15,126 bases of DNA from Chloroflexota bacterium (GTDB taxonomy: Bacteria; Chloroflexota; Anaerolineae; Anaerolineales; Villigracilaceae): the NCBI GenBank assembly GCA_016875755.1, contig VGOX01000014.1, positions 1 to 15,126 of the forward strand, read 5' to 3'. Below are positions 1-6,632 of the stretch, in pieces. How positions within the stretch are numbered: the first letter of the stretch is position 1; each line of letters starts with the position of its first letter. Under the pieces are notes generated by a model. The model searched no databases and had not been told where the DNA came from. It was given only the letters and a program-made list of their open reading frames with translations. Made by a program: the position numbers and the translations under genes.

Positions 1-97
1 CTCGCGACAACGCCCTTGCCTTCCGCTAATGGTTGGTGCAATCAACCTCCATAAGGGTCTTTCACCCTCTAGTCAACGCCCATGCTGGGCGCACAAC
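1..97. other. Unassigned end region, possible tail of a mobile element
   Basis: No convincing gene is seen here. The stretch ends with a small hairpin at 78-90 (GCCCA, loop TGC, TGGGC) directly before the terminator that closes the desaturase gene. Its look (short open frames in several phases, a GC-rich terminal hairpin) resembles the non-coding end of an insertion element, but no inverted repeat partner is inside the window, so this is only a suspicion. Confidence 0.2.
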
Positions 98-132
98 AAA
101 AAGGACTGGCTGTGATAAGCCAGTCCTTTTTG
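98..132. terminator. Bidirectional rho-independent terminator
   Basis: A 13-base-pair stem (AAAAAGGACTGGC at 98-110 and GCCAGTCCTTTTT at 119-131) closes an 8-base loop. It carries an A tract on one side and a T tract on the other, so it can stop transcription in both directions. It begins 2 bases beyond the stop codon of the minus-strand desaturase gene and is its likely terminator. Confidence 0.88.
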
Positions 133-133
133 T

Positions 134-1147
134 TTAAATCTTATCGCTTTGTGCTTGCATCTTATATTTCTTTAGCGCACGCCAGCCGACAAGCATTTTT
201 TCCTGCTCATCCCATAAGCGGAAATAGAGCGATTTCAAACTATCACGGAATGTCAACGGCTCGATCTGGAAGATGGGGTTTTCATTATGGCATTCCTCCA
301 GTTTGTAATTCGGGATCTTCGGGCTGAGATGATGGATGTGATGAAAACCGATATTACCAGTGAACCATTGCAAAACCTTGGGAAGCTTGTAGAAGGAACT
401 ACCGTCCATGCCAGCTTTGAAGAACTCCCAATCTTGATGGCGTTCCCAATAGGTCGGCTCAAAGTTATGCTGGACGTAGAACAGCCAGACGCCCGTGCCG
501 CAGGCCATGAGCAAAATAGGAATTTCAACCAGCAGATAGGCCTGCCAGCCGATGTGATAGATCGCCCAGCCGACAAAACCAAAGAGCGCCATGTTTGTCC
601 AGATCACGCTGCTTTTCTCGCGTTTACCTGCTCCTTTTTCCCAGAAACGATGCGCAAAGACAAAGACGATCAGCGCACCGACGGTGAACAGGATCAGCGG
701 ATTGCGCATGACGCGATACCCGAACCGCTTGTACCAGGGAGCGGCGAGATATTCCTCCACGGTCATGGTGTAGACATCGCCAATACCGCGGCGGTCAAGG
801 TCGCCGGCGGTGGCGTGGTGAATGCCATGGGAATGTTTCCATGAATAGTAGGGAGTCCAAACAGCAACGCCGAGCAAAAGACCAAGTCGGTTGTTTGCAA
901 GCGGAGTACGGAAGAACGAGCCATGACAGCAATCATGGAAAATGATGAACATACGCACCATGAATCCCGCCGCAGGGACGGTCAGCAGGAGTGTCAGCCA
1001 GTAACCGACCTCAAGGCTGCGATAGGCGAGATACCACAGCACGAAAAATGGAATGACAGAATTAAAGACCTGCCACAAACTGCGCCATGTTTCCGGGTAG
1101 GCATATTTTTGCACGATCGACTGCCATTTTATTTTTCCAACACTCAT
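134..1147 (-). CDS. Membrane fatty acid desaturase (omega-6/DesA-like)
   Basis: This is an integral-membrane di-iron fatty acid desaturase, which would introduce a cis double bond into acyl chains of membrane lipids using O2 and reduced ferredoxin or another donor. All three histidine boxes of the family are present: HDCCH at residues 71-75, HSHGIHH at 105-111 and HHIHH at 269-273. Hydrophobic segments lie at about 28-45, 50-70 and in the middle third of the protein. The length of 337 residues is normal for soluble-tail-free bacterial desaturases. An in-frame ATG lies four codons upstream at 1159, but GGAG stands 6 bases before the ATG at 1147, so the downstream start is preferred. It is the last gene of the minus-strand block and has its own -10-like element. 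The exact double-bond position cannot be told from sequence; the DesA (omega-6/delta-12) assignment is by general resemblance. Confidence 0.9.
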   Translation of the reverse strand: MSVGKIKWQSIVQKYAYPETWRSLWQVFNSVIPFFVLWYLAYRSLEVGYWLTLLLTVPAAGFMVRMFIIFHDCCHGSFFRTPLANNRLGLLLGVAVWTPYYSWKHSHGIHHATAGDLDRRGIGDVYTMTVEEYLAAPWYKRFGYRVMRNPLILFTVGALIVFVFAHRFWEKGAGKREKSSVIWTNMALFGFVGWAIYHIGWQAYLLVEIPILLMACGTGVWLFYVQHNFEPTYWERHQDWEFFKAGMDGSSFYKLPKVLQWFTGNIGFHHIHHLSPKIPNYKLEECHNENPIFQIEPLTFRDSLKSLYFRLWDEQEKMLVGWRALKKYKMQAQSDKI

Positions 1148-1186
1148 CTTTATCTCCATTCTCTATAAAGCAAATAGTGAAACACG

Positions 1187-1215
1187 ATTATAGGTATTAC
1201 TATTTATCCATCATA
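1187..1215 (-). promoter_or_regulatory. Possible promoter of the desaturase gene
   Basis: On the minus strand a perfect TATAAT (1187-1192) lies 40 bases before the preferred desaturase start. The region one spacer upstream (1210-1215) reads TATGAT, a poor -35 match. If real, this would let the desaturase be transcribed separately from the genes before it. Confidence 0.35.
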
Positions 1216-2417
1216 CTCTGATATTCTAAAAACGCCGCTACGCCATTAACCCAATGTTGAACACCGTCCACTCGAATGGTGGGATCTTCGCAACTGCTGA
1301 AGACTCCGCCTGTATATCTCAGCAGGGCATCCTGACTGAGGTCGAGGTTGCAATTGTCGCCGGGGAGTTGACGCGCTAGCACGAAGGTAATGAAGGTGCG
1401 GATATCACGGTCCAGCCGTTCATGTTCTGCATCCGAAAGCAGGAGCGCCTGTGCCAGCGCCGAAAGCGCCTCTACTTTTGTGGCTGTGGAGATGCTCGTA
1501 TTGGCGGGATGCAGTGAACGCACCTGCCCGGCAATGATGGTATCTGCGATCTGATTGGCGTAGTCGATATCGGACTTTTCAAGCGCATCGAGACGGGCGA
1601 ACATGGCGAAGGCGTACCCATGCCAATGATCTTCTGTAACAGGCTGTGTGACCATGAACTCATTTACTTCATGCGCCTGTTCGAGCCAGAAGGTGTTGCC
1701 GGTCATTTCATAGATTTGCAGGAGCGCGTATAAACTTTCACCGGGAAAATAAATGACGAAGTAATTCGGGTCGACAGTACCTGCAAAATGCGGGTCGAAG
1801 GAATGATAGAAGCCGCCTTCAGGCTTGCGCATGGAGACGATGAAATACCCAAGGTTCATGGCGGTGTCGAGCAGGTTGTGTTCGTCCATGAAAAAACTAC
1901 CCGTGGCTTGCCAGCGCTTATAGATGGCATCCACCGTCAGAGCCGCGCCGCCCAGCGGACAGCCCCCGTTCGTATACAGGCATGTGCCTTTGAAAGACTC
2001 GGGGTCGCTCACCAGCATTTCAAAATAATGGTCGAGTGCGCGGTCGCCTGCTTCGCAATATTTCGCGTCACCTGAAACCCTGCAAACGGTGTACAGCGAA
2101 CCCGTCCCAGCCATGAGACGAATATCCGAAGGCGTGGAGGAACGATCATGATTCAGGATATTCACCTGATAGGACAATTCGCCATTGGTGAGTTGTTGGC
2201 GCACCAGATAATCTCCCGCCGCAAGAATCGCATCCTTGAGCGGACCGTCTTCGATGGGAACGACCTCAGGTTTACGTACGGGAACAAGTGTAGGGGATGT
2301 TTCAACAAACGGAGTGGGAGAAATTTCAGCCGGGGCGGCGTTCTGCCGGGTTAGAAAAAACGCTGCGCCTGCCAGCACAGCGAGGAGAACGATGATGAAA
2401 ACAATTTTTCTCGGCAT
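1200..2417 (-). CDS. Secreted or membrane-anchored protein with alpha/alpha-barrel-like helical repeats, function unknown
   Basis: I do not recognise a named family. The protein has 405 residues. Residues 1-4 are basic (MPRK) and 5-22 form one hydrophobic helix, so it is either exported or anchored by its N terminus; there is no lipobox cysteine. A Pro/Thr/Val-rich linker (about 28-58) leads to a globular domain made of repeated amphipathic helical pairs with Gly-rich turns such as GGCPLGGAAL and PEGGFYHSF, a pattern typical of six- or seven-hairpin (alpha/alpha) toroids found in glycosidases, epimerases and lyases. Six cysteines in the domain could form disulfides outside the cytoplasm. Its start codon follows the HAD gene stop by 2 bases, with no strong ribosome site of its own, implying translational coupling. 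A role on an extracellular carbohydrate is a guess from fold type only. Confidence 0.72.
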   Translation of the reverse strand: MPRKIVFIIVLLAVLAGAAFFLTRQNAAPAEISPTPFVETSPTLVPVRKPEVVPIEDGPLKDAILAAGDYLVRQQLTNGELSYQVNILNHDRSSTPSDIRLMAGTGSLYTVCRVSGDAKYCEAGDRALDHYFEMLVSDPESFKGTCLYTNGGCPLGGAALTVDAIYKRWQATGSFFMDEHNLLDTAMNLGYFIVSMRKPEGGFYHSFDPHFAGTVDPNYFVIYFPGESLYALLQIYEMTGNTFWLEQAHEVNEFMVTQPVTEDHWHGYAFAMFARLDALEKSDIDYANQIADTIIAGQVRSLHPANTSISTATKVEALSALAQALLLSDAEHERLDRDIRTFITFVLARQLPGDNCNLDLSQDALLRYTGGVFSSCEDPTIRVDGVQHWVNGVAAFLEYQSMMDK

Positions 2418-2419
2418 AG

Positions 2420-3088
2420 TTATCGGTGACTCACATGCCCTGCCAGTTTCTGCAAAGACACTTCTGCCAGAGAGGAAACCGTCAGGTCACCGCTGACGTT
2501 CATGAGCGATGTCAACCCGTTGGGGACAGCCACAACGAAGATGCCTGCACGTCTCGCAGCCAGCACGCCGTTGGGCGAATCTTCGAAAACCACCGCTTCG
2601 GTGTTATGGACCTTGAGCATATCCAACGCCTTCAAATAGATATCAGGGTTGGGTTTGGTTTTGCCGGGCGCAACATCGTCCTGACAAATGACGGGGTTGA
2701 AGAAATGAAAGATACCCAGCCGTTTCAAATGAGAATCGACCCAGAAGTGCGGCGAACTGGAACCAATGGCAACCCGCACGCCGCTTTCACGCGCTTCGTG
2801 GATGATCTCGAGCACACCGGGCAGAATGGAACTGGCTTCAATGAGCAAACCAGACTCTTCTCGGTAGCGGGTGCGCATCGAAACAGCATCCAGCCGTCCC
2901 TGAGAAAGATGCGAAAGATGTTCGGCAGCGTCGAAGTTCGAGATGCCATATCCGCCCACGGTCTTTTCCCATTCATGCACGGGGAGTTCGAAGCCATGTT
3001 CGCGGTAAATGGCCTGCCAAACCAAAACTTCGGGCGTTTCAGTATCGAGGATCAGCCCGTCAAAATCGAATATTAGTGCCTTTAACAT
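2420..3088 (-). CDS. HAD-superfamily hydrolase, beta-phosphoglucomutase-like
   Basis: This is a haloacid dehalogenase-fold phosphatase or phosphoglucomutase-like enzyme of the subfamily with a helical cap between motifs I and II. Motif I is DFDGLILDTE at residues 8-17, with the nucleophile Asp8 and acid/base Asp10. Motif II is the serine in IGSSS, motif III the lysine of KTKPNPDIY, and motif IV FEDSPNGV. At 222 residues it matches beta-phosphoglucomutases, 2-deoxyglucose-6-phosphatases and related sugar phosphatases; the substrate cannot be decided. The ATG lies one base after the stop codon of the preceding 106-residue gene, and no clear ribosome site is present, so translation is probably coupled. 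The next gene begins 2 bases after its stop. Confidence 0.92.
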   Translation of the reverse strand: MLKALIFDFDGLILDTETPEVLVWQAIYREHGFELPVHEWEKTVGGYGISNFDAAEHLSHLSQGRLDAVSMRTRYREESGLLIEASSILPGVLEIIHEARESGVRVAIGSSSPHFWVDSHLKRLGIFHFFNPVICQDDVAPGKTKPNPDIYLKALDMLKVHNTEAVVFEDSPNGVLAARRAGIFVVAVPNGLTSLMNVSGDLTVSSLAEVSLQKLAGHVSHR

Positions 3089-3089
3089 G

Positions 3090-3410
3090 TTAAGGAAACC
3101 GCCTTACAAAATCGGAGATCGCTTCCCAATTTTTCAGATCGCGCACTTCGTCCCTGTTGATGAGGTTGAGCACCCCGACAACAAAAGGTTTCATGGCGCG
3201 ATACTCGCGCTGCGCGTCTGAGTCTGTGGTGAAGAAGCGTGTGTGATCGATCCACCCATAGATGATCAAAGAAACTGAAATATACCCCTTGCCGCGCTTC
3301 AACGTGATCCGCGCGTTGCCATCAAGCTCTTCGTCAGAGAGAATCAAACCACCCTCGGCGCTGGTCGTGCCGATGGTGCGCCCCTGATCGAAGAATTTCC
3401 ATTTACTCAT
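3090..3410 (-). CDS. Small uncharacterised protein (106 residues)
   Basis: The family is not recognised. The protein is soluble-looking, with no signal peptide or membrane helix. The N-terminal half is probably beta-rich (RTIGTTSAEGGLILSDEEL, then alternating stretches around KGYISVSLIIYGWIDHTRFF), and the C-terminal half is helical with a run of charged residues (NRDEVRDLKNW). The gene is supported by its position: its ATG overlaps the last 8 bases of the GNAT-like gene and its stop lies one base from the HAD start, the tight packing of a real coupled operon. A GGAAG sequence upstream could serve as ribosome site. The product may act with the GNAT or HAD partner, but nothing in the sequence proves it. 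Confidence 0.78.
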   Translation of the reverse strand: MSKWKFFDQGRTIGTTSAEGGLILSDEELDGNARITLKRGKGYISVSLIIYGWIDHTRFFTTDSDAQREYRAMKPFVVGVLNLINRDEVRDLKNWEAISDFVRRFP

Positions 3411-4320
3411 CTACTTCCATTTTACTCATTTGTGTTGGTTGTATGCCAGCATTTGCAGGCAGCGTTCGTGCAGGCACACCGTCCTTCACCAACCGCCCAA
3501 GATGCTTCACCATCACCGCCTGCCGCGTAGCAGCGTTGGCGCCAAGGTCTTCCAGGATCGGCTCAAGCCACGCCTGATACGAACGCACATTCAAATACAC
3601 AGGGCGTCCGCGGCGGTCGGATAAACTCGCCACCAACAAGCGTATGTTCTCAGCCGTATCGCTCTCACTTGGGTAGATCAACGGCGTTAGCACAATGCCA
3701 TACATTCCATACGTCACACGCGCATACCCCTTGCCATCATGCTGGAAAAATCCATTGGCATCCTTCGGCGCAGGCTCAACGGGATGAAGCAGCTGCGGCA
3801 CGATCTGATGATGCAGACTCTGCACCGCATGGATATCCAACGACCGCACCCGCCTCCAACTTAAACTGGGAGTTGATTCTGTTTTCTCAAGCAGACTCAC
3901 ATCCCACACCCGCTGCCACGCATAGACGGAAAAGCCAGCCCGCCGCAACGCCTGAAAGGCATCGCTGGTCTCATCCACTTCTGCCAACACATGGAAGGCC
4001 TGCCATTCGCCCGCCTGTGCCGCAAGATGTTCGATCAACGCAGGCAATTGCGGGTCGTTCAATCGGTCTGACGGCGCCAGATATAAAAGTTTCGCGAACG
4101 TCTCACCGCGTGTATGGATGATACCGCCCAGCAAAATAGACTCGCCGCCATTGTCCACTGCCGCATACAAATGCCGCGACGGATTGACATACGCCAGCAG
4201 CCCCATCGCCCCAAGCGGATGTCCACGCGTGAGGGCACGCGCGCTATCGAGGGTCAACACATCATTGCGATAACGTGCAAGTGTAGGGAGGTCTAACAGG
4301 TCGAGGGGACGAATGGTCAT
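3403..4320 (-). CDS. GNAT-like N-acetyltransferase domain protein
   Basis: The 305-residue protein starts with MTIRPLDLLDLPTLARYRN, a typical opening of GNAT acetyltransferases, and continues with a beta-strand pattern (HLYAAVDNG, ILLGGIIHT, AKLLYLAP) and a later DAFQALRRAGFSVYAWQRVWDV segment that resembles the helix and strand following the acetyl-CoA site. The second half (about 165-285) has a similar arrangement with YLNVRSYQAWLEPILEDLGA, suggesting two tandem GNAT-like domains. The classic R/Q-x-x-G-x-G/A acetyl-CoA loop is not evident, so activity may be altered or lost. No Shine-Dalgarno sequence is seen: the ATG sits 7 bases after a perfect hairpin repeat. Its end overlaps the next gene by 8 bases. 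The substrate is unknown. Confidence 0.72.
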   Translation of the reverse strand: MTIRPLDLLDLPTLARYRNDVLTLDSARALTRGHPLGAMGLLAYVNPSRHLYAAVDNGGESILLGGIIHTRGETFAKLLYLAPSDRLNDPQLPALIEHLAAQAGEWQAFHVLAEVDETSDAFQALRRAGFSVYAWQRVWDVSLLEKTESTPSLSWRRVRSLDIHAVQSLHHQIVPQLLHPVEPAPKDANGFFQHDGKGYARVTYGMYGIVLTPLIYPSESDTAENIRLLVASLSDRRGRPVYLNVRSYQAWLEPILEDLGANAATRQAVMVKHLGRLVKDGVPARTLPANAGIQPTQMSKMEVDE

Positions 4321-4327
4321 ATTTTAT

Positions 4328-4358
4328 TGTAGGGGCGCAGCAATGCTGCGCCCCTACA
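4328..4358. repeat. Perfect palindromic intergenic repeat (GTAGGGGCGC type)
   Basis: TGTAGGGGCGCAGCA at 4328-4342 pairs exactly with TGCTGCGCCCCTACA at 4344-4358, leaving a single central base. It lies in the 41-base gap between pdxT and the GNAT-like gene. A related hairpin with the same GTAGxGGCxC ends is at 7571-7603, so this is an interspersed repeat family. It has no T tract following it and may instead act on RNA stability or simply be a mobile palindrome. Confidence 0.85.
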
Positions 4359-4361
4359 GAG

Positions 4362-4940
4362 TTACGATGCCAGCGAGATGAAATACTCGTGAAAGCGTGT
4401 ATCACTTGTCAATTCAGGGTGAAAGGACGTTGCCAGCAAATGTCCCTGCTGGGCTGCAACAATGCGTCCATCTTCCAATGCGGAAAGCACCTTTGCATCA
4501 CCGCTTACAGATTCGATCACTGGTCCACGAATAAAGATTGCATGGTAAGGATTCTCCGTGCCCGTGGCTTTGAACAGCTCGTCAATTTCGAGATCGGTCT
4601 CGAACGAATCGACTTGTCTTCCAAAGGCATTGCGCTGCACTTTGATATCCATCAAGCCGAGCAGGGGCTGGTCACGCCCAATATCTTTGGAAAGAAAGAT
4701 CGCGCCCGCGCACGTGCCCCAAATTGCATGAGACTTTCCAAATTCCTTAAGCGGTTCCATTAAATCGTATGCAACCGCCAGTTTGCCGATCGTCGTGGAC
4801 TCTCCACCGGGGATGATGAGTCCATCCAAACCATCCAAATGTTTGGGCAGGCGCACTTCCGCTGTTTCCACGCCGATCCGTTTCAGCATGGAGATATGTT
4901 CTGAAAAATCGCCTTGTAAGGCGAGGACACCTATTTTCAT
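4362..4940 (-). CDS. pdxT: Pyridoxal 5'-phosphate synthase glutaminase subunit PdxT
   Basis: PdxT is a class-I glutamine amidotransferase that releases ammonia from glutamine and passes it to PdxS in the deoxyxylulose-5-phosphate-independent route to vitamin B6. The 192-residue protein begins with the family opening KIGVLALQGDFSEH. The glycine-rich oxyanion motif IPGGEST is at 43-49, the nucleophile Cys77 in GTCAGAI, and the catalytic His174 and Glu176 in SFHPEL; the triad is complete. Length is normal. It follows pdxS on the same strand, as usual for the pair, but after 79 bases filled with a repeat. No ribosome site is seen before its ATG (the upstream bases read GGTCTAAAAA), which may mean weak initiation or a leader shaped by the repeat. 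Confidence 0.97.
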   Translation of the reverse strand: MKIGVLALQGDFSEHISMLKRIGVETAEVRLPKHLDGLDGLIIPGGESTTIGKLAVAYDLMEPLKEFGKSHAIWGTCAGAIFLSKDIGRDQPLLGLMDIKVQRNAFGRQVDSFETDLEIDELFKATGTENPYHAIFIRGPVIESVSGDAKVLSALEDGRIVAAQQGHLLATSFHPELTSDTRFHEYFISLAS

Positions 4941-4948
4941 TTTTTAGA

Positions 4949-5017
4949 CCATTGACGATGGACCGTGGACAATGGAAAAGACCATTCCATGGTCAATCGT
5001 CCATCGTCCGTCGTCCA
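4949..5017. repeat. Imperfect palindromic repeat with 7-base tandem units
   Basis: The pdxS-pdxT gap is filled by a self-complementary sequence. GACGATGGAC at 4954-4963 pairs with GTCCATCGTC at 4999-5008. The right arm holds three 7-base units, TCGTCCA, TCGTCCG and TCGTCCA, at 4997-5017. The segment 4987-5017 matches 13736-13766 at 25 of 31 positions by eye, so this is a dispersed family with at least two copies in the window. Confidence 0.75.
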
Positions 5018-5019
5018 AC

Positions 5020-5907
5020 CTACCAACCACGCCCGGCAAGGCGTTCCGATTCGGGCATCTGCGCGGCATTGCGTCCCACCATCGCTTCGCCGAGGTTCTT
5101 GCTCACTTCCGCGAGGATGGAGGCATCTTGATAATGCGTCACCGACTTGACAATTGCCGCTGCACGTTTGGCAGGATCGCCAGACTTAAAAATACCCGAA
5201 CCGACAAAGACACCATCCACACCGAGCTGCATCATCAACGCCGCATCAGCAGGGGTGGCAACACCACCCGCCGCAAAATTTACCACGGGCATGCGCCCGA
5301 GTTCCTTCACTTCCTTCACCAATTCATACGGCGCACCGTTGAGTTTGGCAAAGGTCATCAACTCTTCATCGCCCATCGTCTGCAACTGGCGGATCGAGCC
5401 CATCACCGAGCGGGCATGACGCACCGCTTCAACCACATCGCCCGTGCCAGCTTCGCCCTTGGTGCGCATCATCGCCGCGCCTTCGCCAATGCGGCGCAGC
5501 GCTTCGCCGATGTTGCGGCAACCGCACACGAACGGCACTTTGAAATTATGTTTCAAGATGTGATGTTCTTCATCGGCAGGAGTCAATACTTCGGATTCAT
5601 CGATGTAATCCACGCCGATCGATTCCAAAATCTGCGCTTCCACAAAATGACCAATGCGGCACTTCGCCATCACAGGGATCGAAACCGCATCCATGATCTT
5701 CAGGATCATATCGGGGTCAGACATACGCGCCACGCCGCCATCCGCGCGGATATCGGCAGGCACACGTTCCAACGCCATCACCGCACATGCGCCCGCTTCT
5801 TCCGCGATCTTGGCTTGCTCGGCATTCACCACATCCATGATGACGCCGCCCTTCAACATCTGCGCTAAACCTTTTTTCTCCGTCCAGGTACCAGTCTTTG
5901 CTTCCAT
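5020..5907 (-). CDS. pdxS: Pyridoxal 5'-phosphate synthase lyase subunit PdxS
   Basis: PdxS condenses ribose 5-phosphate, glyceraldehyde 3-phosphate and PdxT-derived ammonia into pyridoxal 5'-phosphate in the cytoplasm, as a dodecamer on a TIM barrel. The 295-residue length is the family norm. Conserved elements are Asp25 in KGGVIMDVVNAEQA, the imine-forming Lys82 in PVMAKCRIGH and the second key lysine, Lys150, in RTKGEAGTG. The phosphate-binding loops FAAGGVATPADAA and FVGSGIF are present. The ATG has AAGGAG 9 bases upstream. It heads the minus-strand block and faces the gntR operon across a 290-base divergent region with its own candidate promoter. Confidence 0.98.
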   Translation of the reverse strand: MEAKTGTWTEKKGLAQMLKGGVIMDVVNAEQAKIAEEAGACAVMALERVPADIRADGGVARMSDPDMILKIMDAVSIPVMAKCRIGHFVEAQILESIGVDYIDESEVLTPADEEHHILKHNFKVPFVCGCRNIGEALRRIGEGAAMMRTKGEAGTGDVVEAVRHARSVMGSIRQLQTMGDEELMTFAKLNGAPYELVKEVKELGRMPVVNFAAGGVATPADAALMMQLGVDGVFVGSGIFKSGDPAKRAAAIVKSVTHYQDASILAEVSKNLGEAMVGRNAAQMPESERLAGRGW

Positions 5908-5934
5908 TACGTTTTACTCCTTGAATTTCGCCTG

Positions 5935-5950
5935 TCTCGCAATTGCGAGA
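5935..5950. promoter_or_regulatory. Perfect 16-base palindrome in the pdxS leader
   Basis: TCTCGCAATTGCGAGA is perfectly self-complementary and lies 27 bases before the pdxS ATG, upstream of the AAGGAG. It could be a repressor site or form a short hairpin in the transcript. No family of operators is recognised. Confidence 0.5.
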
Positions 5951-5994
5951 GGATTTTGATTTTTTTATTTAATGATTTTTGTGATTGCACGCAA

Positions 5995-6003
5995 ATTCTA
6001 CCA
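5995..6003 (-). promoter_or_regulatory. Candidate extended -10 promoter of pdxS
   Basis: Read on the minus strand, TGGTAGAAT combines the extended -10 TGn with a TAGAAT box. The -35 region 17 bases upstream (TGATTT) is weak, which extended -10 promoters tolerate. Transcription would start near 5988, giving a leader of about 80 bases that includes the palindrome at 5935-5950. Confidence 0.4.
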
Positions 6004-6133
6004 TGCGGACTATCTGTAAATCATAAGAGGACTGTAAGCAGGGCAGCGCTTCATTCTTTGACTGAAGTTGATTCGGCGCTTCAAGCCTTTGATTACGCCC
6101 AAGCATGTTCCGCCAAAACCAGCCTGCAGAGTC

Positions 6134-6161
6134 TTGACTTAAATCCCTTAAGTGCTACAAT
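6134..6161 (+). promoter_or_regulatory. Sigma-70-type promoter of the gntR operon
   Basis: TTGACT (6134-6139) and TACAAT (6156-6161) are separated by 16 bases and lie 37 bases before the regulator ATG. The spacer contains the inverted repeat ACTTAA-ATCCC-TTAAGT (6137-6153). Start of transcription would fall near 6168, inside the TACAAT repeat array. Confidence 0.65.
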
Positions 6162-6187
6162 TTGTACAATGATACAATTAGTACAAT
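6156..6187 (+). promoter_or_regulatory. Candidate GntR/YtrA operator: phased TACAAT repeats
   Basis: TACAAT occurs four times, beginning at 6156, 6165, 6173 and 6182 (steps of 9, 8 and 9 bases). The outer part also forms the inverted repeat TTGTAC (6162-6167) and GTACAA (6181-6186). The array overlaps the -10 box and the expected start site, ending just before the ribosome site, which is where an autorepressor would bind. YtrA-type regulators commonly bind inverted repeats with GTA/TAC half sites; that this regulator binds here is inferred. Confidence 0.55.
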
Positions 6188-6197
6188 AAGGAGAGCC

Positions 6198-6620
6198 ATG
6201 GTAGAAAAACAGATCACTCTACAACTCGACTTTCGTTCTGGCTTACCCATCTACACTCAGATCGTGAACCAGATCCAAAGCCAACTGGTGAATGGGATAT
6301 TGAAACCAGGCGACCAACTGCCAACTGTTCGCGCACTGGCACTGGAATTACGAGTCAACTTCAACACCGTGGCGCGTGCCTATCGAATTCTGGACGAAGC
6401 ACACATCATCTCCACGCAACAGGGACGCGGCACATTCATCACCGAAATACCGCCGCCCGAGGTCAGCGAGAAATTACGGGCTGAGTCGTTGCTTGAGTTG
6501 ACAGACCGCTTCCTCAGTGAAGCAAGCCGGTTGGGGTTTTCGGAGCGTGAAGTCAGCCAGATGGTGAGAGACAGGTTGAAGTCCAGAAAAGAAGCGGATG
6601 TTCAAGAGAAAGATGAATAA
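6198..6620 (+). CDS. GntR family transcriptional regulator, YtrA subfamily
   Basis: The 140-residue protein has an N-terminal winged helix typical of GntR (PIYTQIVNQIQSQLVNGILKPGDQLP, then VRALALELRVNFNTVARAYRIL and the wing GRGTFI, about residues 17-79), followed by a short helical tail. That short effector/dimerisation part defines the YtrA subfamily, which usually controls neighbouring ABC transporter operons and responds to cell-envelope stress in Firmicutes. A longer frame opens at a TTG at 6162, but GGAG sits 4 bases before the ATG at 6198, and the upstream extension would run through the promoter, so the ATG is chosen. It is the first gene of a seven-gene plus-strand operon and is probably its autorepressor. 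Confidence 0.93.
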   Translation: MVEKQITLQLDFRSGLPIYTQIVNQIQSQLVNGILKPGDQLPTVRALALELRVNFNTVARAYRILDEAHIISTQQGRGTFITEIPPPEVSEKLRAESLLELTDRFLSEASRLGFSEREVSQMVRDRLKSRKEADVQEKDE

Positions 6621-6632
6621 GGAGAATGCAAA

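Noticed and set aside
82..327. Plus-strand open frame over the terminator and desaturase end
   Set aside because: It reads through a strong terminator and antisense to the desaturase gene, with no domain or ribosome site.
4997..5017. CRISPR-like repeat array
   Set aside because: The repeated units are 7 bases in direct tandem with no spacers, and no cas genes are present.
4972..5868. Open frame of 298 codons on the plus strand opposite pdxS
   Set aside because: Its His/Arg-rich translation is the complement of the well-conserved pdxS gene; no domain and no ribosome site.
5908..6133. Riboswitch or other structured leader between pdxS and gntR
   Set aside because: Only a 16-base palindrome and promoter-like boxes are visible; no known riboswitch core was recognised.
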